A DNA stretch of 64,000 nucleotides, from positions 11,480,131-11,544,130 of the forward strand of contig OZ059894.1 in NCBI GenBank assembly GCA_964057225.1, read 5' to 3'. The notes under the pieces were generated by a model. That model ran no database searches and was not told where the DNA came from. It saw only the letters and a program-made list of their open reading frames with translations. This DNA is from Auanema rhodensis. Taxonomy: Eukaryota; Nematoda; Chromadorea; Rhabditida; Rhabditidae. A program made the position numbers and the translations under genes. Within the stretch, counting starts at the first letter, position 1, and each line of letters starts with the position of its first letter. Of this stretch, positions 24,111-36,000 are shown one piece after another.

Positions 24111-24261
24111 GGGAATGGGCCGTTCCCGCCAGCAGTGCAAGAGCGGGTCGACCCGTGAGGTGGAGCTAGCAAGCCAGCATCTACCTCAAGTCTCAAAAAT
24201 CGGTTAACCTTATTGTGAACCAATGGAACACATATCGAAGGTTAATTCGATAAGAACGATT
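24111..24261 (-). pseudogene. U2 snRNA unit 10, 3' part (nt 39-189)
   Basis: U2 downstream of the 865-bp element, including Sm site and terminal stem-loop but lacking nt 1-38 and the promoter. Bases 24221-24261 are the left 41-bp target duplication. Confidence 0.94.
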
Positions 24262-25126
24262 TATTGAAGTAGGAAATGTTTTGCCCCGTAGGACTACAAG
24301 TAAATATTATCTAGCACAAGGCTATTAGAGAATGATAAGATACTACCTGCACTAAGTGCGTCGCATCGTAAAGGGAAAAAAAATTAAACAATGGGAGTTT
24401 AACAGCATGAAATTGAGAGAAAAGACATATCCGAGTGTGAATAAAATTACGGGTGAACGGAACATGGAGTACGAGAGACATACAAAACGAGACTAAGTGA
24501 AAAGAAAAAGTCTTGTATCACGTTCATGAAGGTTCGACGGATCCGGTAAGAAGCTGCGGGTTCAGAAGGTCAGCTTTCATCTCGTAGTCGTGGCGCATCA
24601 GGAATTTGTGAAGCTTTCCGGCTTTGCAGACGGCTGTATTGGTCCTCGTAGGATGGTGGAAGATGTTGTCGCTTAGTGATGTTACACATAAAGATATGCA
24701 AAAATAGAACAATTCAAAGAAAAAGAGCACAATTAAAACGAGATTTGGAGAGAAGAGAAGTCTTATATCACTTTCGATGGTTCGGAAGCTCCAGTCTGCT
24801 GCTGCGGTTTAGGGGGTGCAACTGGCATGTCGGAGGCGTAGCACATCATAGGTCAAGCTTGCTGGACTCCCGGCTCGGCTGGTGGCTGTGAGTTTTCCTT
24901 GTGCTTGTTCTCGGTGGTGGTCCCTGGGCTGTCTCTTCACCAAAAATTACTATACTAATTGCACATTTCATTTAAACGACCCATTTCAGAAGCTTTAAGA
25001 GGAAAAGCTACAATTAGCATAGGACCGCCTCAAGGCCTGGTGGATCATTCAATTTAGTTTCAATCGCCAAGTATAGCGGCCTGGGCCCTTGGGTCAATTC
25101 ACTGAACCAGTGTAGTATCGATTGTT
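24262..25126 (-). mobile_element. 865-bp U2-inserted element, second family
   Basis: It is inserted between U2 nt 38 and 39 with a 41-bp duplication of nt 39-79, and is probably oriented like U2. The body shows no recognisable similarity to the 3.7-kb element, but both ends resemble it. The minus-strand 3' ends both carry TTCAATAAA, and AATCGATA(C/T)T lies within 15 nt of each 5' end. The body has a diverged internal duplication (about 24505-24660 and 24755-24895). The 5' region can fold: CACTG/CAGTG hairpin plus CCAAG/CTTGG pairing. There is no reverse transcriptase. Inference: a non-autonomous element mobilised by the U2-specific machinery, or the 3' end of a different, 5'-truncated element. 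The shared 5' motif favours the former. Confidence 0.75.
24532..24690 (-). pseudogene. Unidentified coding trace in the 865-bp element
   Basis: The minus strand reads through FLMRHDYEMKADLLNPQ and ends TGSVEPS with a stop. The internal duplicate near 24760-24840 reads a comparable tail containing PPKPQQQTGASEPS before its own stop. I recognise no family. It could be a residual ORF end, captured host sequence, or chance. The similar endings of both duplicates suggest they were coding once. Confidence 0.35.
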
Positions 25127-25205
25127 CAATGGAACACATATCGAAGGTTAATTCGATAAGAACGATTACTACACTTTGATCTTAGCCAAAAGGCCGAGAA
25201 GCGAT
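25127..25205 (-). pseudogene. U2 snRNA unit 10, 5' part (nt 1-79)
   Basis: Promoter-proximal U2 fragment upstream of the 865-bp element; 25127-25167 is the right-hand 41-bp duplication (nt 39-79). It lacks the Sm site. Confidence 0.94.
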
Positions 25206-25647
25206 ACAGCATAGCCATGAGTATCAAAGACATCAAGCAAATGTATTGTACTTGTTACGAGTGCACTCTCTCATTTGAATATAAAAGTGTGGTTTGACAA
25301 TCTTGACTGTACAGGTCATAAATGGCTCATATAAACTGTGGATTTACTCAACTTTTGGACTTATTTTTTTCTTATTCGAAGCGCTGCACTTTTTTCTATT
25401 CTTTTTATTCAAATACTTGTATATAGTTTTATATGTACGGTTGCAAAGTTTCCGAATATTTTATATATTTTTATACAATAATTAGGAGAAGGTTAATACA
25501 ATGAAATCTCCCAACTTTACAGTGTTTGTATTGCTTACAGTATCTAGAACAACCACTCTTGTAATATTAGAGCACATATCAATCAACAACTTTTTCTAGT
25601 TATCAAAGCTTTTTTATTTCTTCAAGATATTTCAAATAAAATATAAA

Positions 25648-25766
25648 AGCTTACGACACCCGGGATTCCCAAGCCGTCTCCGATCCAAGTACTAACCGGG
25701 CCCAACGTTGCTTGACTTGCCAGATCGGACGGGATGGCGTACTTTCAACGTGGTATGGTCGTAAGC
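25648..25766 (-). rRNA. 5S rRNA, unit 10 copy A
   Basis: A-type flanks. Confidence 0.96.
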
Positions 25767-26007
25767 AATGTTATATTCTTCATTATCAGTTATATCACTC
25801 TAAATCTTGTTGTTAATAGTTAGGACCACAAAGAAAACAACAGGAACAGTAACAAATGAAATGCCCAAACTTTACAGTGTTCGAGTTATTTACAGTATCT
25901 AAGACTACCTCTGTCGTGTTATTAGAGCAAACATTCGATTAACAACAACTTTTTTTTAGTTATCAAAGCTTTTTTATTTCTTCAAAAAATTTCAAATAAA
26001 ATATAAA

Positions 26008-26126
26008 AGCTTACGACACCCGGGATTCCCAAGCCGTCTCCGATCCAAGTACTAACCGGGCCCAACGTTGCTTGACTTGCCAGATCGGACGGGATGGCGT
26101 ACTTTCAACGTGGTATGGTCGTAAGC
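26008..26126 (-). rRNA. 5S rRNA, unit 10 copy B
   Basis: B-type flanks. Confidence 0.96.
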
Positions 26127-26268
26127 AATGTCATATTCTTCATTATCAGTTATATCACTCTAAATCTTGTTGTTAATAGATACGACCACAAAGAAAACAA
26201 CAGGAACAGTAACAATAACAAAAAAAATTTTTTTTTCACCTATGTGTCTAAAGGTTAGCCATGTATCC

Positions 26269-26314
<46 letters not shown>

Positions 26315-27491
26315 ACAGTAAAAAGTCCAATCAAGAGAGAAATTTTTTCAACACATAGTTGTTTTTTTTTTAAATATCATTGTTTTTCCTCATAACTCGG
26401 TTTAAACTCGTTCTAACCCGTTGAAATACGTCTAGAAAGTCTTTATAACATGCATATGTATGATAGAACTTCATATTTATTGTAATAGAAAATTTTATTT
26501 TCAGACGTCTTGGTTAACAATGATATGTTTTACCCCCTTATAATTTTTATCATAATGTTCCTTATACGGAACGCTCAATGAAACTTGCTTCCAGAAAAAT
26601 TTCTTTCTATTTTTTCTTCATATGTACGTAGATACTATAGAGAACTATGATAGAAAACTTTAACATTCACGAAATCATCATTTCTCATTACGCTACGGAG
26701 GTTTAAAAAGCTGTGTTTTACCTTATAATAGACCGGAAAACCCTTGTGTTAAAACTGGACCGTTTTTACACATATAAAAATGTCCCGTATTCGGGACCCT
26801 AATGTAACTTTTGATTCCCTATATTTTTTTTCATGAAATTTACAATCTACTGTAGAAAGAAGAATTATTTTTATAAAAACTGTAAATTTTTGAAAAATGA
26901 AAACAAAACGAAAACAAAAACAACTTTTTTTTGAACATTTTCTCACACAAGGGTCCCCCCTTACCTACTTTTTTTCTCATTACTCGTTTCAACCTCATCC
27001 GATCACTCTGCAAACATGTTTAATCGTTCTAACTTGTTGAAATACGTCTTAAAAGTCTAAACAACATGCATATGCATAATAGAAACCACCCGAATAGGCC
27101 CCCACGCACTAAACGAGATATATACATTACCAGTATAGTAATAGAACACATATTGAAGATTAATTCGATAAGAACAATTTATTGACGTAGAGAATGTTTG
27201 TTCCGAAAAACTACAATATTAAACTATAAAAGTAACAAAAGCGTAGAGGCAGCAAAGACATGAATAAACATAAATGTAAATACAGAATTACCAGGTAGTA
27301 CATAAGTATGACAAAAAATTATAAGAAAGCCATGAAAATAGAAGGTTTGTGAACAAATGAGAGGTACATCTTTGATCGTATAGTCATTTCTAAACCGTTC
27401 GTATGCTGCAGCATCGTCATAAGCGTCACTCAAGTTGAATTTCCATGTGTACTACACGATTTTCATTCTTATTGTTACATTCTTTCCCTGA

Positions 27492-27680
27492 GGGAATGGG
27501 CCGTTCCCGCCAGCAGTGCAAGAGCGGGTCGACCCGTGAGGTGGAGCTAGCAAGCCAGCATCTACCTCAAGTCTCAAAAATCGGTTAACCTTATTGTGAA
27601 CCAATGGAACACATATCGAAGGTTAATTCGATAAGAACGATTACTACACTTTGATCTTAGCCAAAAGGCCGAGAAGCGAT
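27492..27680 (-). ncRNA. U2 snRNA, unit 11
   Basis: Intact 189-nt copy. Confidence 0.96.
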
Positions 27681-28122
27681 ACAGCATAGCCATGAGTATC
27701 AAAGACATCAAGCAAATGTATCGTACTTGTTACGAGTGCACTCTCTCATTTGAATATAAAAGTGTGGTTTGACAATCTTGACTGTACAGGTCATAAATGG
27801 CTCATATAAACTGTGGATTTACTCAACTTTTGGACTTATTTTTTTCTTATTCGAAGCGCTGCACTTTTTTCTATTCTTTTTATTCAAATACTTGTATATA
27901 GTTTTATATGTACGGTTGCAAAGTTTCCGAATATTTTATATATTTTTATACAATAATTAGGAGAAGGTTAATACAATGAAATCTCCCAACTTTACAGTGT
28001 TTGTATTGCTTACAGTATCTAGAACAACCACTCTTGTAATATTAGAGCACATATCAATCAACAACTTTTTCTAGTTATCAAAGCTTTTTTATTTCTTCAA
28101 GATATTTCAAATAAAATATAAA

Positions 28123-28241
28123 AGCTTACGACACCCGGGATTCCCAAGCCGTCTCCGATCCAAGTACTAACCGGGCCCAACGTTGCTTGACTTGCCAGAT
28201 CGGACGGGATGGCGTACTTTCAACGTGGTATGGTCGTAAGC
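28123..28241 (-). rRNA. 5S rRNA, unit 11 copy A
   Basis: A-type flanks. Confidence 0.96.
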
Positions 28242-28482
28242 AATGTTATATTCTTCATTATCAGTTATATCACTCTAAATCTTGTTGTTAATAGTTAGGA
28301 CCACAAAGAAAACAACAGGAACAGTAACAAATGAAATGCCCAAACTTTACAGTGTTCGAGTTATTTACAGTATCTAAGACTACCTCTGTCGTGTTATTAG
28401 AGCAAACATTCGATTAACAACAACTTTTTTTTAGTTATCAAAGCTTTTTTATTTCTTCAAAAAATTTCAAATAAAATATAAA

Positions 28483-28601
28483 AGCTTACGACACCCGGGA
28501 TTCCCAAGCCGTCTCCGATCCAAGTACTAACCGGGCCCAACGTTGCTTGACTTGCCAGATCGGACGGGATGGCGTACTTTCAACGTGGTATGGTCGTAAG
28601 C
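28483..28601 (-). rRNA. 5S rRNA, unit 11 copy B
   Basis: B-type flanks. Confidence 0.96.
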
Positions 28602-28743
28602 AATGTCATATTCTTCATTATCAGTTATATCACTCTAAATCTTGTTGTTAATAGATACGACCACAAAGAAAACAACAGGAACAGTAACAATAACAAAAAA
28701 AATTTTTTTTTCACCTATGTGTCTAAAGGTTAGCCATGTATCC

Positions 28744-28777
<34 letters not shown>

Positions 28778-29954
28778 ACAGTAAAAAGTCCAATCAAGAG
28801 AGAAATTTTTTCAACACATAGTTGTTTTTTTTTTAAATATCATTGTTTTTCCTCATAACTCGGTTTAAACTCGTTCTAACCCGTTGAAATACGTCTAGAA
28901 AGTCTTTATAACATGCATATGTATGATAGAACTTCATATTTATTGTAATAGAAAATTTTATTTTCAGACGTCTTGGTTAACAATGATATGTTTTACCCCC
29001 TTATAATTTTTATCATAATGTTCCTTATACGGAACGCTCAATGAAACTTGCTTCCAGAAAAATTTCTTTCTATTTTTTCTTCATATGTACGTAGATACTA
29101 TAGAGAACTATGATAGAAAACTTTAACATTCACGAAATCATCATTTCTCATTACGCTACGGAGGTTTAAAAAGCTGTGTTTTACCTTATAATAGACCGGA
29201 AAACCCTTGTGTTAAAACTGGACCGTTTTTACACATATAAAAATGTCCCGTATTCGGGACCCTAATGTAACTTTTGATTCCCTATATTTTTTTTCATGAA
29301 ATTTACAATCTACTGTAGAAAGAAGAATTATTTTTATAAAAACTGTAAATTTTTGAAAAATGAAAACAAAACGAAAACAAAAACAACTTTTTTTTGAACA
29401 TTTTCTCACACAAGGGTCCCCCCTTACCTACTTTTTTTCTCATTACTCGTTTCAACCTCATCCGATCACTCTGCAAACATGTTTAATCGTTCTAACTTGT
29501 TGAAATACGTCTTAAAAGTCTAAACAACATGCATATGCATAATAGAAACCACCCGAATAGGCCCCCACGCACTAAACGAGATATATACATTACCAGTATA
29601 GTAATAGAACACATATTGAAGATTAATTCGATAAGAACAATTTATTGACGTAGAGAATGTTTGTTCCGAAAAACTACAATATTAAACTATAAAAGTAACA
29701 AAAGCGTAGAGGCAGCAAAGACATGAATAAACATAAATGTAAATACAGAATTACCAGGTAGTACATAAGTATGACAAAAAATTATAAGAAAGCCATGAAA
29801 ATAGAAGGTTTGTGAACAAATGAGAGGTACATCTTTGATCGTATAGTCATTTCTAAACCGTTCGTATGCTGCAGCATCGTCATAAGCGTCACTCAAGTTG
29901 AATTTCCATGTGTACTACACGATTTTCATTCTTATTGTTACATTCTTTCCCTGA

Positions 29955-30143
29955 GGGAATGGGCCGTTCCCGCCAGCAGTGCAAGAGCGGGTCGACCCGT
30001 GAGGTGGAGCTAGCAAGCCAGCATCTACCTCAAGTCTCAAAAATCGGTTAACCTTATTGTGAACCAATGGAACACATATCGAAGGTTAATTCGATAAGAA
30101 CGATTACTACACTTTGATCTTAGCCAAAAGGCCGAGAAGCGAT
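29955..30143 (-). ncRNA. U2 snRNA, unit 12
   Basis: Intact 189-nt copy. Confidence 0.96.
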
Positions 30144-30585
30144 ACAGCATAGCCATGAGTATCAAAGACATCAAGCAAATGTATCGTACTTGTTACGAGT
30201 GCACTCTCTCATTTGAATATAAAAGTGTGGTTTGACAATCTTGACTGTACAGGTCATAAATGGCTCATATAAACTGTGGATTTACTCAACTTTTGGACTT
30301 ATTTTTTTCTTATTCGAAGCGCTGCACTTTTTTCTATTCTTTTTATTCAAATACTTGTATATAGTTTTATATGTACGGTTGCAAAGTTTCCGAATATTTT
30401 ATATATTTTTATACAATAATTAGGAGAAGGTTAATACAATGAAATCTCCCAACTTTACAGTGTTTGTATTGCTTACAGTATCTAGAACAACCACTCTTGT
30501 AATATTAGAGCACATATCAATCAACAACTTTTTCTAGTTATCAAAGCTTTTTTATTTCTTCAAGATATTTCAAATAAAATATAAA

Positions 30586-30704
30586 AGCTTACGACACCCG
30601 GGATTCCCAAGCCGTCTCCGATCCAAGTACTAACCGGGCCCAACGTTGCTTGACTTGCCAGATCGGACGGGATGGCGTACTTTCAACGTGGTATGGTCGT
30701 AAGC
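30586..30704 (-). rRNA. 5S rRNA, unit 12 copy A
   Basis: A-type flanks. Confidence 0.96.
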
Positions 30705-30945
30705 AATGTTATATTCTTCATTATCAGTTATATCACTCTAAATCTTGTTGTTAATAGTTAGGACCACAAAGAAAACAACAGGAACAGTAACAAATGAAAT
30801 GCCCAAACTTTACAGTGTTCGAGTTATTTACAGTATCTAAGACTACCTCTGTCGTGTTATTAGAGCAAACATTCGATTAACAACAACTTTTTTTTAGTTA
30901 TCAAAGCTTTTTTATTTCTTCAAAAAATTTCAAATAAAATATAAA

Positions 30946-31064
30946 AGCTTACGACACCCGGGATTCCCAAGCCGTCTCCGATCCAAGTACTAACCGGGCC
31001 CAACGTTGCTTGACTTGCCAGATCGGACGGGATGGCGTACTTTCAACGTGGTATGGTCGTAAGC
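30946..31064 (-). rRNA. 5S rRNA, unit 12 copy B
   Basis: B-type flanks. Confidence 0.96.
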
Positions 31065-31206
31065 AATGTCATATTCTTCATTATCAGTTATATCACTCTA
31101 AATCTTGTTGTTAATAGATACGACCACAAAGAAAACAACAGGAACAGTAACAATAACAAAAAAAATTTTTTTTTCACCTATGTGTCTAAAGGTTAGCCAT
31201 GTATCC

Positions 31207-31286
<80 letters not shown>

Positions 31287-32463
31287 ACAGTAAAAAGTCC
31301 AATCAAGAGAGAAATTTTTTCAACACATAGTTGTTTTTTTTTTAAATATCATTGTTTTTCCTCATAACTCGGTTTAAACTCGTTCTAACCCGTTGAAATA
31401 CGTCTAGAAAGTCTTTATAACATGCATATGTATGATAGAACTTCATATTTATTGTAATAGAAAATTTTATTTTCAGACGTCTTGGTTAACAATGATATGT
31501 TTTACCCCCTTATAATTTTTATCATAATGTTCCTTATACGGAACGCTCAATGAAACTTGCTTCCAGAAAAATTTCTTTCTATTTTTTCTTCATATGTACG
31601 TAGATACTATAGAGAACTATGATAGAAAACTTTAACATTCACGAAATCATCATTTCTCATTACGCTACGGAGGTTTAAAAAGCTGTGTTTTACCTTATAA
31701 TAGACCGGAAAACCCTTGTGTTAAAACTGGACCGTTTTTACACATATAAAAATGTCCCGTATTCGGGACCCTAATGTAACTTTTGATTCCCTATATTTTT
31801 TTTCATGAAATTTACAATCTACTGTAGAAAGAAGAATTATTTTTATAAAAACTGTAAATTTTTGAAAAATGAAAACAAAACGAAAACAAAAACAACTTTT
31901 TTTTGAACATTTTCTCACACAAGGGTCCCCCCTTACCTACTTTTTTTCTCATTACTCGTTTCAACCTCATCCGATCACTCTGCAAACATGTTTAATCGTT
32001 CTAACTTGTTGAAATACGTCTTAAAAGTCTAAACAACATGCATATGCATAATAGAAACCACCCGAATAGGCCCCCACGCACTAAACGAGATATATACATT
32101 ACCAGTATAGTAATAGAACACATATTGAAGATTAATTCGATAAGAACAATTTATTGACGTAGAGAATGTTTGTTCCGAAAAACTACAATATTAAACTATA
32201 AAAGTAACAAAAGCGTAGAGGCAGCAAAGACATGAATAAACATAAATGTAAATACAGAATTACCAGGTAGTACATAAGTATGACAAAAAATTATAAGAAA
32301 GCCATGAAAATAGAAGGTTTGTGAACAAATGAGAGGTACATCTTTGATCGTATAGTCATTTCTAAACCGTTCGTATGCTGCAGCATCGTCATAAGCGTCA
32401 CTCAAGTTGAATTTCCATGTGTACTACACGATTTTCATTCTTATTGTTACATTCTTTCCCTGA

Positions 32464-32614
32464 GGGAATGGGCCGTTCCCGCCAGCAGTGCAAGAGCGGG
32501 TCGACCCGTGAGGTGGAGCTAGCAAGCCAGCATCTACCTCAAGTCTCAAAAATCGGTTAACCTTATTGTGAACCAATGGAACACATATCGAAGGTTAATT
32601 CGATAAGAACGATT
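32464..32614 (-). pseudogene. U2 snRNA unit 13, 3' part (nt 39-189)
   Basis: Lies downstream of element copy 2. It retains the Sm site and terminal stem-loop. 32557-32614 is the left copy of the 58-bp target duplication. Confidence 0.95.
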
Positions 32615-32762
32615 AATGGTTTATTGAATAACTAATGTTATGAAACAATAAATAACCAATAAAAAAGAGCCCAGAATCGGGGAGACGGTATTACCAGTAC
32701 AACTTAAAACAGCAAGTGATTAAAAAGTACAAAATAAAACACATTACCAACAGAGGCTAAAA

Positions 32763-32776
32763 CGACTCAAGAGTCG
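32763..32776 (-). other. Hairpin in element 3' UTR (CGACTC-TT-GAGTCG)
   Basis: A perfect 6-bp stem with a 2-nt spacer, conserved in copies 3 and 4. Structured 3' UTRs are what RLE-type reverse transcriptases recognise during target-primed reverse transcription; that role here is inferred. Confidence 0.45.
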
Positions 32777-33011
32777 GGGGAGTGGGTTAAAAAAAGTAAT
32801 GAATAACAAAAAAAATGAATAATAAAGCAGAACAGTGAAAAGTAAATATCAAGTGCCGCTATGATCAAACAATTTGAGTGCCTACGGCAATGGTGTTAAA
32901 AATAAACAACAAAATACATGTACCAATGAAGGTCAGAAAGAGAGAAAGAAAAAAGACAAAAATAAGTAATACAAAAAGTAAAAAATATATTACAATCAAA
33001 TCACAAACAAG

Positions 33012-36000
33012 TCAATGGATAATTTCTTCTTCATACTGCCTTACACCAGAAACATGTTCCACGTAGATATTCCTGGCCCACTTGATGGTATCGGCGACGA
33101 CGAGCTTCTCCATTAGCCGGTTGTAGTGGCTGCTGATCTTGAGTGATCGGAGGGCTTGTACGTTGAGCGGGTCCATAGTTCCAAGCATTCCTACGACATA
33201 CGCTTCTACACTAGTCTTATAACCAAGACATTGGTATTGGCTGGCTATGTCAGCATATTTCCTCTCCTTTATCATACGCGCGGCTATCATGGCTTGTCGG
33301 CGGTTTTCATAGCTCACTGTAACATCAACGATACTACAGTGTTTTGCGTCATGATCGACCACTACTATGTCAGGTCGGAGTGTACTATTAATGCCAGGAA
33401 GAGGCTGGTTAGTGTAAACTTCTCCGTTTTTAGGCTCTGGCAGGGCTTTGATAAGACGGTCCACGATGTTGTTGTGGCGGAGTTGGATTGCTCTCGTGTG
33501 AAAGTGGCAGTGTCCAAGAACATGTGCAGCAGTTTCGTTGGGGTAACTACACCTGCGGCACTGTTTGTTTCCTTCTCCGTGTCTTCTACAGCCATTGAGC
33601 TGGAGAGTATTAAGTCGAGCCTTGTGGATGAATCGCCAATCAGCAAACCGTATGAAATCTCCCTTCGCCATAAAGTGATTGGACGCTTTGTTGAGCATTG
33701 TGACATCAAAGACTTTCCCTTGATCCGGTTTTTGAAGAAGGATCCGAAGGTCTTTCAGCCATAATGCACGTCGCAGGCTTCTGTGGCATAGTGAAGGTGT
33801 TAACAGTTGGTTGTTTAGATTGAGTTCTAAACCACTTTCGAGGCATGTCCAGTTAGCGTTGATGAGTTTCTTGAGTTGACGCATCGCTACTCTTACTCTA
33901 GTCCAGATGGAGGAAACATCAGATGTTTCGGTGTCGAAAATGCCATCAACGGAACCGTTGTAATATGCAGCTGTCTCATCGTTACTGGCTTGACGTTTAA
34001 TCCTTTTTGATGCTACTTTTATTGAGTCTTGATGCGCAATATCAGCTACTACAAGATCAGATGACTTCAAAAGTTGGTAGGCATGAGTGACTTCACAGAC
34101 GTCTGACAGGTGTTGGAGTCGAGAGAGACCAAGTCCGCCGTAGTTAGTTGGCAGGTAGATTGGTTCAGCACTGGCGTTTGGAGGATAGTGCATCCATCTA
34201 CGGGCACAGCGTTTGAGTTCTTTGTCAAAGGCGACTAGTTTACTCTTTGGGACGTGGCCATTCGTCATATGAAAATTAAGGCAGGGCATCAGGAAGGTGC
34301 GTACTGCGTCAGCTTTCTGCCATTCAGCCAGTAAGGATTTGTCAATTTTTTCCAAGTGTTGACTCATGATATTCACTGTTGGAACCGCAGACTTATGTAA
34401 ATGCATTCCAGTAGGGATTCCCAGGTGGGAGTAGCTGTCAAATTTGCTGAGAGCGGGTAGAAAGCAGCTCTGAAGCATGTATGAGGCTGTTGATATTTTC
34501 CCTTTGTCGATCGTCAAAGTGGCGCATTTCGCTGGTTTGAAGGTCAAGCCTGTGAAATTAGCCGCATTTGATGCTGCGTCCAACATTTTCTGTAGATCTT
34601 CTGATGATGAGGAGACCAGGGCAAGGTCATCGGCGTACGCTAGCACAGCGATGTTGTGATTGTGTAGCTTATAGCCTGTAGAGGTTTCCAAGATGGTTTT
34701 AATTAGAGGTTCAATGGCAAGGTTGAACAGGATCGGAGATAGTGGGGATCCTTGTAACACACCTGCGTGAACTGGAATGGTCGAAGTGAGTCCGGAGCCT
34801 GTCTGGATTCTTGTAGAGGCATCTGTGTATAGAGCTCGTACTCGGGATATTGAGGCTTCAGCCATTCCTGACCATCTTAGAACGTCTAGCAGAGTTTCGT
34901 GTGGCAGCGATCCAAAAGCGTTTGCGAGATCAAGCCAAGCAATTGCAATTTTCTCACGTTTACGTTTAGCGTCTGCAATGGTACTTTGCAACAAAAAGTT
35001 GTGTTCCATGCATCCAGCTTTGGCCACAAAGCCCTTTTGGGAGGGAGAAAGTCTTTTTTCTGCTCTTGCCCATGTTAGCAGTCGATGCGTAAGACAAGCT
35101 GAGTACGTCTTACCAATTGTGCACGAAAGTGCTATTGGTCGCCAGTTGTTAATGTCAGCTTTATCACCTTTCTTATGGATGAGGACGGTGGTCGACTCTT
35201 TCCAGGAAAAAGGGATGTGTCCTAGCTTGTGTACGGTGTTAAATATCGCTGCTAATATGTGACCTCCTTGGTCAAATTTCTTCCAGTGCGAGTATCGAAG
35301 TCCATCAGCTCCTGGAGCCGTATCGCTGCAACGTCGTATGCGTTCCCAGACTTCCAAAGGGGTGAAAACACCTTCTAATGGGTCGGTACTAGTTGGCAAA
35401 TCCGGTCTGGTGACTGTGATGGGGAGGGCTGGGCCTTGACTGCTGTGAACAGAAAGGAAGTGTTTTTCAACATCTGCAGATGGTATGGTGCAGGTTTCAC
35501 TTTGTTCTCCGAGCAGTTGTCGAAAGGCTTTCTTCTTGTTGGCCCTCCAAAGCTTCTGGATCTTCATCGCCTGGGTTTTTTGGTCTTCCTCAGGTTGTGT
35601 GTGTGGTCGGCGCCTTTGTCGGAAGTTGGGAACTTTGATCATAATGTCAAGAGACTTTCTGATTGTGTCTACCAACTCTTCCAGGACCTGCTCGAGCTCA
35701 CTTTTGCACACTACCTTTTTAATTCTATCCACCCAAATATTTTCAGAGTTTCTATTCGGATCAGGGTCGGCAAAAGATGGTTCTGTACTCGGAACCCTGA
35801 TCTCGTTGAATATTTCACTCTCTCGCGGAAGGGGGGAAACTTCGGCCTCTGGGGACAAGTCCAGAATTGGGGCCTCAAACAAGCGTACCGTTGATGGAGA
35901 TCCTTGTTCCTGTCCACTGGATGATGTTTCCTCCATTGTACGCTCCTCCACGGGCGGGGTGGTCGTCCTTGTGCCTGGTGGGCGGGTGTTCCTGATCCTC

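Larger units (their letters stand above)
24111..27491 (-). repeat. Array unit 10 with 865-bp insertion
   Basis: Without the insertion and its 41-bp duplication the unit is 2,475 bp. Two 5S genes; TA tract 26272-26312 (41 bp); shares the tattgtact variant (about 25245-25253) with unit 9. Decayed U2 fragment 27142-27179. Gene-less: 25206-25647, 26127-27491. Confidence 0.92.
27492..29954 (-). repeat. Array unit 11 (2,463 bp)
   Basis: Two 5S genes; TA tract 28747-28775 (29 bp); decayed U2 fragment 29605-29642. Gene-less: 27681-28122, 28602-29954. Confidence 0.92.
29955..32463 (-). repeat. Array unit 12 (2,509 bp)
   Basis: Two 5S genes; long TA tract 31210-31284 (75 bp); decayed U2 fragment 32114-32151. 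Gene-less: 30144-30585, 31065-32463. Confidence 0.92.

Noticed and set aside
24262-25126. HDV-like ribozyme at the 5' end of the 865-bp element
   Set aside because: A 5-bp CAATC/GATTG pairing and a nearby hairpin exist, but I could not build the complete nested double pseudoknot or find a convincing catalytic segment.
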